Of a stretch of 64,000 bases of DNA, positions 12,138 through 22,765 are shown piece after piece. Each line of letters opens with the position of its first letter. Position 1 is the first letter of the stretch. Under the pieces are notes generated by a model. It was not told the DNA's origin, ran no database searches, and worked only from the letters and a program-made list of their open reading frames with translations. Where the stretch lies: positions 33,057 to 97,056 of the forward strand of contig JAQYUZ010000057.1 in assembly GCA_033819885.1 (NCBI GenBank). Reading direction: 5' to 3'. The stretch is from Microbotryomycetes sp. JL201 (Eukaryota > Basidiomycota > Microbotryomycetes). The position numbers were made by a program, and so were the translations under genes.

Positions 12138-13072
12138 CATGTACATGTCTGCGCTTCTGTACCATGCGCCAGGCTCGACGCCGGCGTCAACTTCGGTGCA
12201 ATGTAAACGCGTTTCGAATTTGCAGAAAAAGCTGCTAACCAAGCTTCTTTTTTCCGATCAGCTTGAGATCCATCAACGACTTTCAAGGAGTACAAGTCGC
12301 TGTCCACCATGTCAAAGACTCATGTGTACTTCAATCTCTGTCTGCCGACTCTGTGGACCCTTCTTCCGCCACAAACCGGTACACTCTGCGTCGGCCACTC
12401 TCTCGCGACAGACTCCCGCTGCCGAGTTGCAGTCGTAGCTGTATTGTTCGACAGTCTCGAGCAACTATATAGCGCTCGTCAGCGAATCGCCACCGACGCG
12501 ACACTGCGCGGATTGACTAGCGGCTGTTCGGAGCAGGTCGGCGACGAGACGCCTCTCGTCCGAGTCGATATGGGCAAAGGTGGCGGCAGCGACCTGCGCC
12601 ACCTCCAGCACAAGACGCTCGGAGCGCAGGCTACCGTTCTTACGGTGGCAAACCTGTCGATTCGCGGTCGTCGCAGTTCACACCTTCCATCCACGAAGCA
12701 ACGACTTTGACTTTTTGTTGCAGGCATCACGACCGTGAGTCGGACGGCGCTTGGCTGATTGCGATTGTAACAAGAACGGGCCACCTCGAGGTCGCTTTCC
12801 AAGAGGTCGCGATTGCGCTGGCCCTGTTGACCAAGCTAATTCTCAAGGAAGGCAGCAAGTTCGTATTCCGACGCTTCGGTCAACTCGCAGACGCCGTTTA
12901 TTGCGATCTGGACAAGGGCAAATATAAGACCGACAAGTTGCGTGGCCGATGTCTGTCTCTTTTTCGACGAGCGGATTCGTGGATGCTGGCAGCATCCTAA
13001 GCGTGCTGGTATCGAAAGGGCTCTGCCCAAACGATCGTTCGCACCGCTTCGTCGGAAAGGCGGAGCGTCGTC
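12138..13072 (+). repeat. Left arm of a ~0.93 kb imperfect inverted repeat
   Basis: Its reverse complement matches 13110-14044 at roughly 85-90% by eye, with the axis near 13091. The long identical central part includes gtcaactcgcagacgccg (left, about 12880) against cggcgtctgcgagttgac (right, about 13285). Similarity fades outward of about 12140. Confidence 0.85.
12309..13000 (+). pseudogene. Left copy of the palindromic gene, unknown family, probably decayed
   Basis: Both arms encode outward-to-centre versions of the same product, starting ATG-TCA-AAG-ACN in good context. Left copy: frame 12309-12710 begins MSKTHVYFNLCLPTL and includes LFDSLEQLYSARQRIATDA and VDMGKGGGSDLRHLQHKTL. A second block at about 12720-12960 carries AFQEVAIALALLTKLILKEG and FVFRRFGQLADAVYCDLDKG. 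An intron seems to have joined the blocks: the acceptor (ttgcag, 12717-12722) is intact here, but the donor expected near 12655 is mutated. Differences between the arms are often synonymous or conservative (Ile/Val, Phe/Phe, Ala/Ala), suggesting past selection on this frame. I recognise no family. Confidence 0.5.
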
Positions 13073-13135
13073 TTGCGGCGCAGACCGCTCTTGGATAGAT
13101 GCCACTACAAACGGCGCTCTGCCTTTCCGACGAAG
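13048..13135. repeat. Palindrome centre with direct and inverted copies of repeat X
   Basis: Left half reads cgtcggaaaggcggagcg; the right half has cgctctgcctttccgacg, its inverse. About 38 bp of asymmetric spacer (13073-13109) separates the arms. The left half continues as a direct copy of the 12066-12118 repeat. Confidence 0.75.
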
Positions 13136-14044
13136 CGGTGCGCACGATCGTTTGGGCAGCGCCCTTCAGATGTCAGCTCGGAAAGGATGCTTCCGGCATC
13201 CACGATCCGCTCGTCGAAAAAGAGACAGACATCGGCCACGCAACTTGTCGATCTTATATTTGCCCTTGTCCAGATCGCAATAAACGGCGTCTGCGAGTTG
13301 ACCGAAGCGTCGGAATACGAACTTGCTGCCTTCCTTGAGAATTAGCTTGGTCAACAGGGCCAGCGCAATCGCGACCTCTTGAAAGGCGATCTCGAGGTGG
13401 CCCGTGCTCGTAACAATCGCAACCAGCCAAGCGCCCGACAGCTTACGGTCGTGATGCCCGCAATAAAAAGTCAAAGTCAATGCCTCGTGGACGAAGGACT
13501 GAACTGCGAGGATTGCGGACTCACAGTCTCGCCACCGTAAGAACGGTGGCCTGCGCTCCGAGCGTCTTGTGCTGGAGGTGGCGCAGCTTGCTGCCGCTAC
13601 CTTTGCCCATATCGACTCGTACGAGAGGCGTCTCGTCGCCGACCTGCTCCGACCAGCCGCTAGTCAATTCGCGCAGTGTCGCGTCGGTGGCGATTCGCTG
13701 ACGAGCGCTTTATAGTTGCTCGAGACTGTCGAATAATACAGCTACGACTACAACTCGGCAGCGGGAGTCTGTCGCGAGAGAGTGGCCGACGCAGAGTGTG
13801 CCGGTTGGATATTGTAGAAGACTCCACAAAGTCGGCAGACAGAGACTGAAGTACACATGCGTCTTTGACATGGTGGACAGCGACTTGTACTCCTTGAAAG
13901 TCGTTGATGGATCTCAAGCTGATCGGAATAAAGAAGCTTGGTTAGCAGCTTCTTCTGCAAATTCGAGACGCACCGACACTGTTCTGATGTTGATGCCGGC
14001 AGCGGGCCGAGACCATGTTGCAGAAGCGGCTGTATGGAGTCCGC
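13110..14044 (-). repeat. Right arm of the ~0.93 kb imperfect inverted repeat
   Basis: Reverse complement of 12138-13072 with scattered substitutions and a few small indels; similarity ends near 14040. No second outer copy of repeat X is seen beyond it. Confidence 0.85.
13166..13873 (-). pseudogene. Right copy of the palindromic gene, probably decayed
   Basis: Mirror image of the left copy. The start corresponds to ATG at about 13873 and the second block is the frame 13480-13166 (HHDRKLSGAWLVAIV, then the same AFQEVAIALALLTKL). The lesions differ from the left copy: a TAA interrupts the first block (cta-taa near 13712; the left copy has cta-tat), the intron donor gtgagt is intact near 13525, but the acceptor is ttgcgg instead of ttgcag. 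So each copy keeps the splice site the other has lost. It could be a dead gene pair, or an inverted transcript source; no family recognised. Confidence 0.5.
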
Positions 14045-14526
14045 GAGTGAAGAGTTGTTTGTCTTGGTTTGAGCTTGGTTATGAAGGCCGGTTACTAGCG
14101 TGTTTTCCTTTTGATAACTTGTGAATTCTGATTATGTTGCTGTTATGAGCACACCCCTTCCAGTATCAATAGCTGAGGGGGGCGAATCAAAACTCTGGCG
14201 GTTGTTTTGCACGGACGGCCTGTGCCCAGAAGCACTACGACTTGAAGCACGCTATCACTCGCGGTGCTACTGCTCAGAGTCCTATCGATTGCAGTCCTGT
14301 CACTCGCACTCCTTCACTCGCCACAAGTTTCGCACGGCGAACAGCCGGATCGTTCGAAGGGCCCAACATCCTGTTGCGAAATCTGAACGACAATCAATAA
14401 CTGGTTACAATGTCATCACGAATGTACTACGTGAGCTATGCACAAACTACTGCTGCAATCTGCCGCGATCACCCTGTCAAGTGATGGCGGAAGTTTGACG
14501 GAATGACGCTTGAGACATCGTTCTGT
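14045..14526. other. Intergenic stretch, nothing recognised
   Basis: About 480 bp between the palindrome and the 3' end of the desaturase gene. Short open frames only, without splice support. Confidence 0.5.
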
Positions 14527-16281
14527 TCAAAGATACTTTTTGATGGCCTTCGAGTGACCGAAAGTTTCGATTCGCTCAGCAGTCGTGCCAAAGAGCTTGT
14601 CCCATACGCGTCTACATGACGTTTGTCGAGGGGCGTGAGCGCATGGGGGCGGTGGTGGGTGGAGCGTGGTGGTGCGAAGACGGCAAAGCACGGTAGCCAG
14701 AGTCGATCGTAAGTCAACAGAATGTAAGAAACCAGGACATTTGAAAACACGGCGTGTATTGATGCGAAAGAGAAATGGTAGTAGCGAAAGAATCAGCGCT
14801 CTGCTCAACATAAACTGAACCCTTCAAGCACTCACGATTGCTTGCCGTAGTTGCGACCTGACTTGCCGAATCGATGATGCACATCTGTATTGACCGCTTG
14901 TGTAAGTTATGTTGTCGTTTGTAAGGAACGCGTTGGCTTACCGTGATCTTCGACCTGAAGCTCCATGTCGAGCGGCTTCAAAAACCAGAGGACAGGGTGC
15001 GACCAAGCTGCACGTACTCCCGAGTGGCCCGCCATTTCGACGTAGATGGTGTACACCAGCGTGATCCACATCTCCGAGAAAGAGAGCGGTACGATCAACG
15101 ATGCGCACAAGGGAACGGCGAAGACCTCGAGAAATTCTTGATAATCTTCAGCAAGGATGGATAGAATAGCCACTGGATGCTTTGTGGTGTGATGATGCTG
15201 GTGAATGAACCATAGAGCATCGCATTCATGTGTCGTACGATGGTAGCAGTAAAAGAAGTAGTCGAGCGTGATCAGCCAAGCGCAAAGGCGCAGCGGAAAC
15301 GACCAGGTAATGTCGGTCAAGGGGGCAACGTTCTTGTCATAGTGCAAGTAGAAGTCGAGACCAGTGCGAACCATCATGTAGGCTATCAGATGTATGGTAA
15401 GTAAGCGCGTCGGAAACTTGCCTTGGGGTTACTGACCGATGATGCCCCGTGCCAAGTGATTGACAGACTTGTCGGGTGTGCGATCACGTCCAATATTCTT
15501 TTCGTCGAGAACACCAAATTTGAGAGCATAGGCTGGAAAGATGATGGCATCAGTAAGAGAACGTCGGCAATTCAGGATAGGTCGTTGCGCGGCTTACTAT
15601 TGCACCGTGCCACCATTCCGAGGGCAAAAGCAATGAACGACAAAAGGTAGAATGGATATGCGGCATAGAATGGCCACTTGACATCTGTCAGAGTCACAGT
15701 CAGCGATCCGAACAAAGTACGATCATGCCGATGCCGAGTCGGGCTCACCAGGATAATACTTGTAGGCGAGTGCTTGTATTCCCAATGGGAATAAAGCGTA
15801 ACGCAGGATGAACAGATTCTCGGGAATCAATGGCATCGTCTCCACCGGTCCGCGGTCGATGGACTCGTCCTTCAGGTAATGAATCTCTGGCGGTGTCCAT
15901 GCCAAGTTGCATAGCCTTTCAGGCCATGTTTGCTCCTTCCACGACTTTTTCCACTACATGAATAAGAGGGTCAGCATCGATGTCAAGCGAATGACAGTTT
16001 GCCACCGGCGGATGCCCTCGTCGGCCAAGACGAATCGCCGTCGTCGACCGAAAGACGTCATGCAAGGTGGCACAGATATCGCAACTCACAAAGGTGGACG
16101 GTGCTCGTCGATCGACTTTCTGCCGTGTTGTTCGTGGCTCTTTGTGCTCTGGCTTTGATTCTTCGGCATACTCGATCACATCGTCAGAGTCGCTGCCTGG
16201 CGAACCTTGGCGTCTGTGCTTGATGTTTTGTTCTGGCTCTGTCGCAGCGCCGAGAACAGCTGCTGATCTTAGTGTCACCAT
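14527..16281 (-). CDS. Sterol desaturase / fatty acid hydroxylase family membrane enzyme
   Basis: Seven exons: 16281-16090, 15953-15749, 15684-15598, 15532-15437, 15382-14942, 14884-14836, 14611-14527; 384 residues, all phases closing. The three histidine boxes of this di-iron family are present: HRTTH, HQHHH and HDVHH. The last is only formed when the 57-nt intron 14885-14941 is removed. The ending NYGKQSRVWDKLFGT is typical. Hydrophobic segments (LLSFIAFALGMVA; ITLDYFFYCY) fit an ER membrane protein. Likely an ERG3/ERG25-like or related hydroxylase, but the substrate cannot be told. The first ~64 residues are a charged, poorly conserved extension (GSDSDDVIEYAEESKPEHK), and the last intron is long for this window (224 nt). 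Confidence 0.85.
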
Positions 16282-17126
16282 GATGGGGGTGTGTACGGAA
16301 AGAAAGAAGATGTGCGCCCTGGACCAAGTGTTTTGCGTTTCCGCGTCACCTGTTGCCCGACTTTGCCGTCTTTGCCGCCGCTTTCGCACTTTTCAATTTG
16401 ATCCTGATTTGCGCCAATTTCCGAAGCCGTCACCACCGGCCTCTGACTAGACTGTGGCAAACATGCTCGAGTGCCTGTCATCAGCGTCCCCTAGTGATCG
16501 AGTACAGAGTGCGGGCTTGATCGATAATCACTTGCCACACGAGTCTGATTGCAATGGCACACGATACGATGCATTGAACCATGGTTTGCATTACATGCGT
16601 GCAAGATGGTGCACATTCGCGCTCAGATTCCCATGTCCGTCTTGGTTTCCCGACCCCGTTCGATGGCCCGGCGAAGTGGTCGGCGATCTTGAAATCACGT
16701 GACGTTTTTCCGCGGCGCGCGAAGTGGCCTTCTCAGGGACAAGCCTTGATTCATTGACGCGAATGGTTTCACATTCAAGAAGCATGACTCGCATTCGCCA
16801 CAATGGCACTCGATGTCCAGTAGCCATCGAAAAGTGGCGCACGATTGAATCGTGATGGACAGCCAGAAGTACTCATATGGCACAAGTTGCAATCGTATCC
16901 TTCGACACCTTGATAGCAAACATTACGCCCATCTTGACTATTCTTGCGGCAGCCAAGCGCCGCCTCGCCTAACCTCGAACCGTTTGACCGAACAACACCG
17001 TGCGATACGGTCCTGAACAATTCAAATCTGTCCTGTTCGTGAATACAAAGATTTGACGGCGTCTGCAGCTCCTTCACCTACGAGGCTGACCGTGTCGGCT
17101 GCGACGGGCGCTCGCGCCTACCAAGC
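16282..17126. other. Divergent intergenic region, desaturase / METTL3-like
   Basis: About 840 bp between two divergently transcribed genes, presumably both promoters and 5' leaders. Open frames inside are short and show no conserved motif. Confidence 0.5.
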
Positions 17127-18618
17127 ATGCCTGGCGAGTCGGGATACGGAGCAGACACGGCACAACAAGATGTGACATCTCTCATTGAGCGCATCAAAGC
17201 CGACCGACAAGCGGTCAGTGACAGTACGGTGGTCTTGACGGCCAAACCGGCGCCTGACAATGCTACATGTCGCAGAAGTACCCATACGCCAATCCATTTG
17301 TACCAATTTGTAGATCTGGCACGCGTTCAGCTTGTCCGGAACCGGCGACGTGTCGCCAGGCTCATTTCGTCAAAATCTTGAGGAAGCACACGTTAGAGTC
17401 GCTTGGGGATTGCTCGTACCTGAACACATGTCACAGAACGGGCACGTGCAGGTATGTGCACTATCAACTGGAAGATCCCGGACGGATACCGGGAAATGAG
17501 AGCGCGGCGCCAAGCCAAGATGTCGAGGTGCGTTCAAATTGAGAGCTGTCGATGTCTAACGCGACAGACTGATCAGTCGGATTGATAGGAGGATCGAGCT
17601 TTACCAGCCGAGTGGATCAACGCCGACCTTCGTACGCTCGACTTGTCCGTCCTCGGCAAGTTCGACGTTGTCGTCGCAGACCCGCCTTGGGCGATTCATC
17701 AAGAGGCAAGTCGCGCTCGACGTGGGTTTTCCTCATGTGGCTGACATGCGCTCGCAACACCAGTTGCCTTATGGCACCATGACAGATCACGAAATGCTGC
17801 ACATGCAAGTCGGAACGATGCAAAACGAAGGCGGACTGTTGTTCCTGTGGGTGACGGGAAGAGCCATGGAACTAGGTCGGGAATGCCTGGCTGCCTGGGG
17901 GTAAAGCAGTGACAATGATCAAATCCGGACAAGTTGACCGACAGCTTCTGCGCCAGATATGAGCGAATCGACGAAGTGATTTGGGTCAAGATGAACCAAT
18001 TGCAAGGTCTCATTAGGACAGGTCGCACAGGTCACTGGCTAAATCATTCAAAAGAGGTACAGTTTCGGCATACGTTTGCGATATAGAGAGTAGTACTGAC
18101 CAAACTGGCGGGGATACACGTTAGCACTGCATTGTGGCTATAAGAAAGTCGTCCGAACCTTCAATGGGCCCACCTCGGATGCCAGAATGGTACACAAGAG
18201 GCATAGACACTCAAGTCATCGTATCTGAAGTACGCGAAACGTCGCGCAAACCAGACGAATTGTACGACATGGTCGAACGGATCCTCGGCGGTAGAACGAG
18301 CGGCAGAAAAGTTGAATTGTTTGGCAGGAAACACAATATCAGACCAGGATGGTCAGTTGCGTCCATGGTCATCATCAACACTTTGTTGATTGCTGCAAGC
18401 ACGACTGACGTCGCAGTTCACCTTTTAGGTTGACGATCGGAAACCAACTTGGCGAGGCAGATCAAGTGTTTGACTCGCAGCTTGTAGACGAGTTCAATCA
18501 AAGGTTGTTCACTCTTGTCCCATGATGGTTTGCGAGTCTGACCACGTTTGACGGCAGGTACCCCGAACGAAGGATGGTCGTAGCGCAGCCACTCTCACTC
18601 AGTAATTCAGTTTTGTAG
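17127..18618 (+). CDS. IME4: METTL3/IME4-type mRNA m6A methyltransferase
   Basis: Eight exons: 17127-17213, 17276-17527, 17589-17705, 17764-17900, 17957-18056, 18125-18351, 18429-18503, 18558-18618; 351 residues. Two CCCH-type fingers come first ([10 protein letters not shown]...H and [17 protein letters not shown]). The MT-A70 domain follows with the catalytic motif [12 protein letters not shown], then [49 protein letters not shown]-like [15 protein letters not shown] and [20 protein letters not shown], ending EFNQRYP as in human METTL3. It transfers methyl from SAM to adenosine N6 in mRNA, usually with a METTL14-type partner, which is not in this window. Intron 3 (17706-17763) starts gcaagt, a GC-AG intron. 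It is shorter than human METTL3 (580), lacking the long N-terminal region. Confidence 0.93.
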
Positions 18619-18802
18619 ATCATTGTCTCCCAATAAATGAATGATGCTGCACAACAGCGTAAAAGATCCCATTGACACAATCTCCCGACTCGTGTCGCTA
18701 CGTCAAAGCCACCTCGCCACTCCTCTCCTCACTCGAAAATGCGCGCAATCCGGATGAAACGAATGTCCGGTGAAGTAATGCTCCGTGCTAACATTGACGG
18801 TT

Positions 18803-19811
18803 TTAAGCAGTCTCGGCGGCAGGGAACTCGAAGTGAACCTGTGTCCGGGCTCTGATCAGCGCACTGAGCGAGTCGTCGGCAATCACTCAAGACTGACCTC
18901 CTTGCCAGTGAGGCGGCGGTAGACAGACGAGAACGAGTCAAGCTTGTGCTCGAGCGTGTTGACGTCGCGGGGGTCAAGGAAGCTGGGTATGAGACGGTGA
19001 ACGGTCAGGTGCATTCCAGAACCGTGCTGCGATGCAAGAGGACGTACACCTTGTGCAAGCGCGAGCCGTCGACGTTTTGGCGAACTCGTCGACCGACAAT
19101 CTCGGAGGGGAAGACGAGGTCGTCCAAAAGGGCATCGTGGACGGCCTTCAAGGTGCGCGAACGAGGTCGTTGCTGGGTCGTGCGCGAGCCACGCTTGGGC
19201 TTTCGCTGCATACGCCTTTGTGCCAAGAAAACGACGTGCTTGTCGGCGAAGCGCTTCTCCAATTCGCGAGTCAAGCGTCCCTGGACCTTGTGGAAGGCCT
19301 TGAGCTGAGGGACGGGCACAAAGATGACGATGGCCTTCTTGCCGCCCTTGACGTCGACCTCGCGTGCGGCCGAGATTTGAAGAGGGCGGAGCTCAGCCTT
19401 GAGCTCGCCTGCCTCGAGGTCGACGAGGGCCTGGGCGACCTGCAGCTCGACCTCGTCGGGGGCGGTCCTGGGCGCGTTCGCGGTGCGAAGGACTGATTCA
19501 ATAGCGAGTCAGGACATTGTCAACAGATGAGGAGACAGTATGACTCACTCTTGTTGGCAGCAGACTGTTTATCATGCGTACAGGAGAGTAAACAGCAGTG
19601 TCAGCAGTCGTTCGGGCCTGAATGGCAGCGTTGTAAACGAGCAGAGAGCAGCACGGCAATCTTTGCAGATCCGAAATGCGATACAGGCCAACCGCTCTCG
19701 CATGTTGATCTCCACATCGTAGGTCTCGAGATTGTTCCTCCGCCTTGGGCTGTCAAGCCGCTTCCTGACCAGTGGGCACCAGAGCGGCGAGCTCAATGAG
19801 TCCAACACCAT
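18803..19811 (-). CDS. RPS7: 40S ribosomal protein eS7
   Basis: Coding exons 19564-19549, 19492-19048, 18982-18898, 18838-18803 give [15 protein letters not shown]... to [10 protein letters not shown]. Core motifs are [34 protein letters not shown] and [12 protein letters not shown], then [17 protein letters not shown] across the last introns. With one Met the length is 194, exactly right for eS7. The initiating ATG must sit on a separate upstream exon, because SAANK is directly preceded by an acceptor. The best candidate is ATG at 19811-19809 followed by gtgttg, implying a 244-nt first intron that removes everything but the Met codon; that donor is weak, so the 5' end is uncertain. It converges with the METTL3-like gene. 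Confidence 0.9.
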
Positions 19812-20326
19812 TGCGACAGCGCCTCGCACGTTGAGCAATGTCCCCGGCCGCCGCTGTCGCGCAGAAATTGCCCTCGTCGAAACTTTCGTCCGTGGGTCGT
19901 CCGAGACTGCTGCACGCTTTCTTCGATCGAGGTATGGCGCAAGTCCTTTTGGTCGATATGCCGAGTAGATCGTTGGGCTTTCCAGGCGCGTACGGGCTTA
20001 CCATCGTGGACGCACGGCGAAAGCGACGAGCGCTGCGCACGAGCGGGCGTGAGCCAACTTTGACAGGGGGTCTCAGATCTGAGGGGTGACAATATACGCC
20101 GCCCAGGGCTTCGATGCCTTAAAGTTGAGTCTGAAGGACAACTGTGGTACCTACCGCTTCTTCTGCCCTACATAGCCAGTCACGTCCAAAACTGACGCGT
20201 TGCGGCGCGTGCGTCTCTGCTGGCTTCCCGCACGATCGTCTTCCTAAACGCACGGCTTTGACGGCAGAAAACACTTGCAGTGGCAGGGGTTCACGCATCG
20301 AGCTTGCCCCTAGCGTCTAGATACCC
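19812..20326. other. Divergent promoter region, eS7 / CTF8
   Basis: About 500 bp between divergent genes. No extra gene or clear site recognised; the open frame 19838-20089 has no protein-like conservation. Confidence 0.45.
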
Positions 20327-20942
20327 ATGCGGATTCCCCTCGAACTGACGGCTGCGTGTACGACACAACTCTCGGTCGCAACTTTGTCGACAGATCCTCC
20401 GCTCGCATTTATCGACAACGAACCGTTCTTGATCGAGCTGCAAGGCACACTCGAGAACCCATCGCATGACCCAGACAGTGCCGTACCGGGCCAGGACATG
20501 ATGCGAGGGGTACAGGTCGGCAAACTAGACTTGCAGGTACCCGTGAGTATTGACGCTTGTCCGTGTCGGGTCGACGTTATTTAATCGAATGCGAATATTC
20601 CAGACGAAACCCATTCTCAGAATCGCTCACCATCGCTTGGAAGGCAAGCTCGTCGCGCTCACGGAACCGTACGCGATCCTCAAGACGACGCGTTCACTTG
20701 CTTCACGACAGAACGGAGAACCGCCACTGAAAAGGATGCGCTCCGTCGTCAAGCAAAGAGACGGTAACGACAGCGATTCGCAAACACTCCTAGCAGATGA
20801 CAATGATGACGAAGATCAGGCGAACGCTCCACGAATCGAGATTGCAGGCATCGTCAGAAGAAAAATCGTGTTTAGCAAAAGGCCAGAACCGTTGATCGAG
20901 CTCAGTTCAGACGCAGTCGCTCCACCGTCGTCAGACATCTAA
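20327..20942 (+). CDS. CTF8: Ctf8-like subunit of the Ctf18 clamp loader
   Basis: Exons 20327-20542 and 20604-20942 (61-nt intron), 184 residues. It starts MRIPLEL and has FLIELQGTLE, VGKLDLQVPTKPILRIAHHR, LEGKLVALTEPYAILK, the Ctf8 pattern. Ctf8 binds Dcc1 and Ctf18 in the alternative RFC complex that loads PCNA and supports sister-chromatid cohesion. The C-terminal third (acidic DDNDDEDQAN, then RRKIVFSKRPEPLIEL) is longer than in small Ctf8 proteins but common in fungi. It sits tail to tail with the C2H2 gene, less than 100 bp apart. Confidence 0.85.
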
Positions 20943-21031
20943 GCGTTCCTGTGCCCCATGTCCGTTATATGCCCCAACGTTGTTGTCATCATTACCTCAC
21001 GCAGTACCTGTCTATCTACACTTGCAAGTAA

Positions 21032-22528
21032 TCATGCATTCTTGGCCGTTCGTGGCTTTTTTGTTGGCCTCGCACCGTTGGCTGCCGCCGCTTGCCGACC
21101 TCGTTCCCGCTTGGCCTCTGTGCGCTCGCGCTTGCGCTTCTGCGCTGGCGTCTCGCCGTCGGCATCGACAGACCCTGACGTCACATCACCCTGCGCTGCC
21201 TTCGGTTTTGCGTCTTTGGCCAAACTCTTGGCGTCCTTTTGCTTTTTCGGCGACGCTTTCGCAGAGTTTGCGGCCGACGATGATTTCTTCTTGTCATGCT
21301 TCTGCTTGTCAGGGGAGACTGCCTGTTTAGGGTGCTGCTGCTTCTTTTCCCCTTTTGCATTGACCTTGCCCGCTTTCTTCAACGCCACTTGATCCTTTGG
21401 CGCATCCGCATGACCTTGCTTCTTTGCTTTCGCTACTTCGGAAGCTCGCTTGATCGCTTTCAAGCGTTGTCTCTCTGCAATCTCTTCTTTCGTCGGTTTT
21501 GGTGCGACCCATTTTGGCCGATCAGACTTTTTAGGCTCGCTGGAGTGATCAAGCGAGAAAATGTAAGCAAGACAACACAGCATACCGAAAAGCGTGAAAC
21601 GCACGCAACGTCCTTGCCCTGAGCCTTCCACCGCTCTCGTTTTTCTTTTTTGGCTAGTTTACGTTTTTCCGCTTTTTGCTTCTTTGCCAGCCTACGTTTC
21701 TCTGCCTCGTCATCTTGCTTGGCGGCGGCAGCATCATCACCTTTGTCTGCATGAGCGTCTTCGCCTTTGCTGGTAGCCACAACAGCGTCATCGTTGGAGG
21801 CGGCAGCCTGCTGCTCCGCTCGAGTGGCACCAGCCTCTTGCAACCTCCTTCTCGCGACCCTGTCATCCAACAAGGCAATAACCACTCGAGCGTCCCACGT
21901 CTTTTGCTCATCAGACAAACCTTCCAACCGAGGATCATCCGAAATTGCTTGTTCATTCGTGATGGACGGCGCTTGAACAGCCTTCTGGAGTCGGGCGAGA
22001 CGTCGAAGATGGTCCTAATGTAGATCTGTCAGCCGCGTGTCCGATTGAAAGAAAGCATTGCAACACGCTAACCTTTGATTGAACGTGAACTTGGAGCATC
22101 TTGCCCGGTTTCAACACTTTGGAAGGACAAACCACGCACGTGACCACGTCTGGTTCGGCTTCGGCTTGGGCGTCGTTGTCATTTTCTGATAATGAAGATG
22201 CGTTCGGGTGTACGATTGGATCGATCGCTGCTTCATGTGCTGAAGGGAATCCATCCTCTGGCAAAGGATTTGGCACGTCGTCCTCGTCCATCAGCTCGTC
22301 TTCCGCGTCGTCACCTTCGTCCTCGTTGTCGTCTGTGCTGTCTTCCTCGCTGTCTTGCTCGTCGTCACTGTCTCGCGGTCTCTTTGTGCGCGTTCGAGCT
22401 TGTCGAGTTGGTTGCTGCTGCTGCTGCTGCTCATCGTCAGAGCTGCTGCCGTCCGTGTCTTCATCGGACAGAGCTGGAGCCAATTGCTTGGCAGACAGCT
22501 TTTGCTGCTTCGTCACGTGTTTGAACAT
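21032..22528 (-). CDS. C2H2 zinc-finger, lysine-rich nucleolar-like protein
   Basis: Exons 22528-22073, 22014-21605, 21539-21032; 457 residues. Order: basic start with a glutamine run (QQQQQQ near residue 40), a long acidic tract (DSEEDSTDDNEDEGDDAEDE), one finger (CVVCPSKVLKPGKMLQVHVQ.KDH), a helical region LRRLARLQKAVQ, then a Lys/Ala-rich second half (KRRLAKKQKAEKRKLAKKEK) ending KKPRTAKNA. The finger with LQVHVQSKDH resembles RNA-binding U1-type fingers of ribosome-biogenesis or splicing factors, such as ZNF830-like proteins. That family link is a guess; nuclear or nucleolar localisation is likely from composition. The second intron junction uses a gtgcgt donor. Confidence 0.65.
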
Positions 22529-22765
22529 TGCCGGACACTCGACAAACTTGAAACTCGACTCGTCGCAAATCGCCGCCCAAAAAAAAACCCGAGGCCGATT
22601 AGCACTGGTGTCAGTTCAATGTACCTGGGTTCCAGGCGCATTCAGTGGCAGCTAATACGACTCTGTGTACAAACACGACGGGGACGCAACACTTGTTCCT
22701 GTCAGTTCACTAGATTACCCCGCAGTCCACTCTTCGCTCGTTCGCGCGCTCTTGCCGGTCACAGC

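Noticed and set aside
12138-14044. Palindrome as a DNA transposon with terminal inverted repeats
   Set aside because: Arms make up almost the whole element, there is no transposase frame and no visible target-site duplication.
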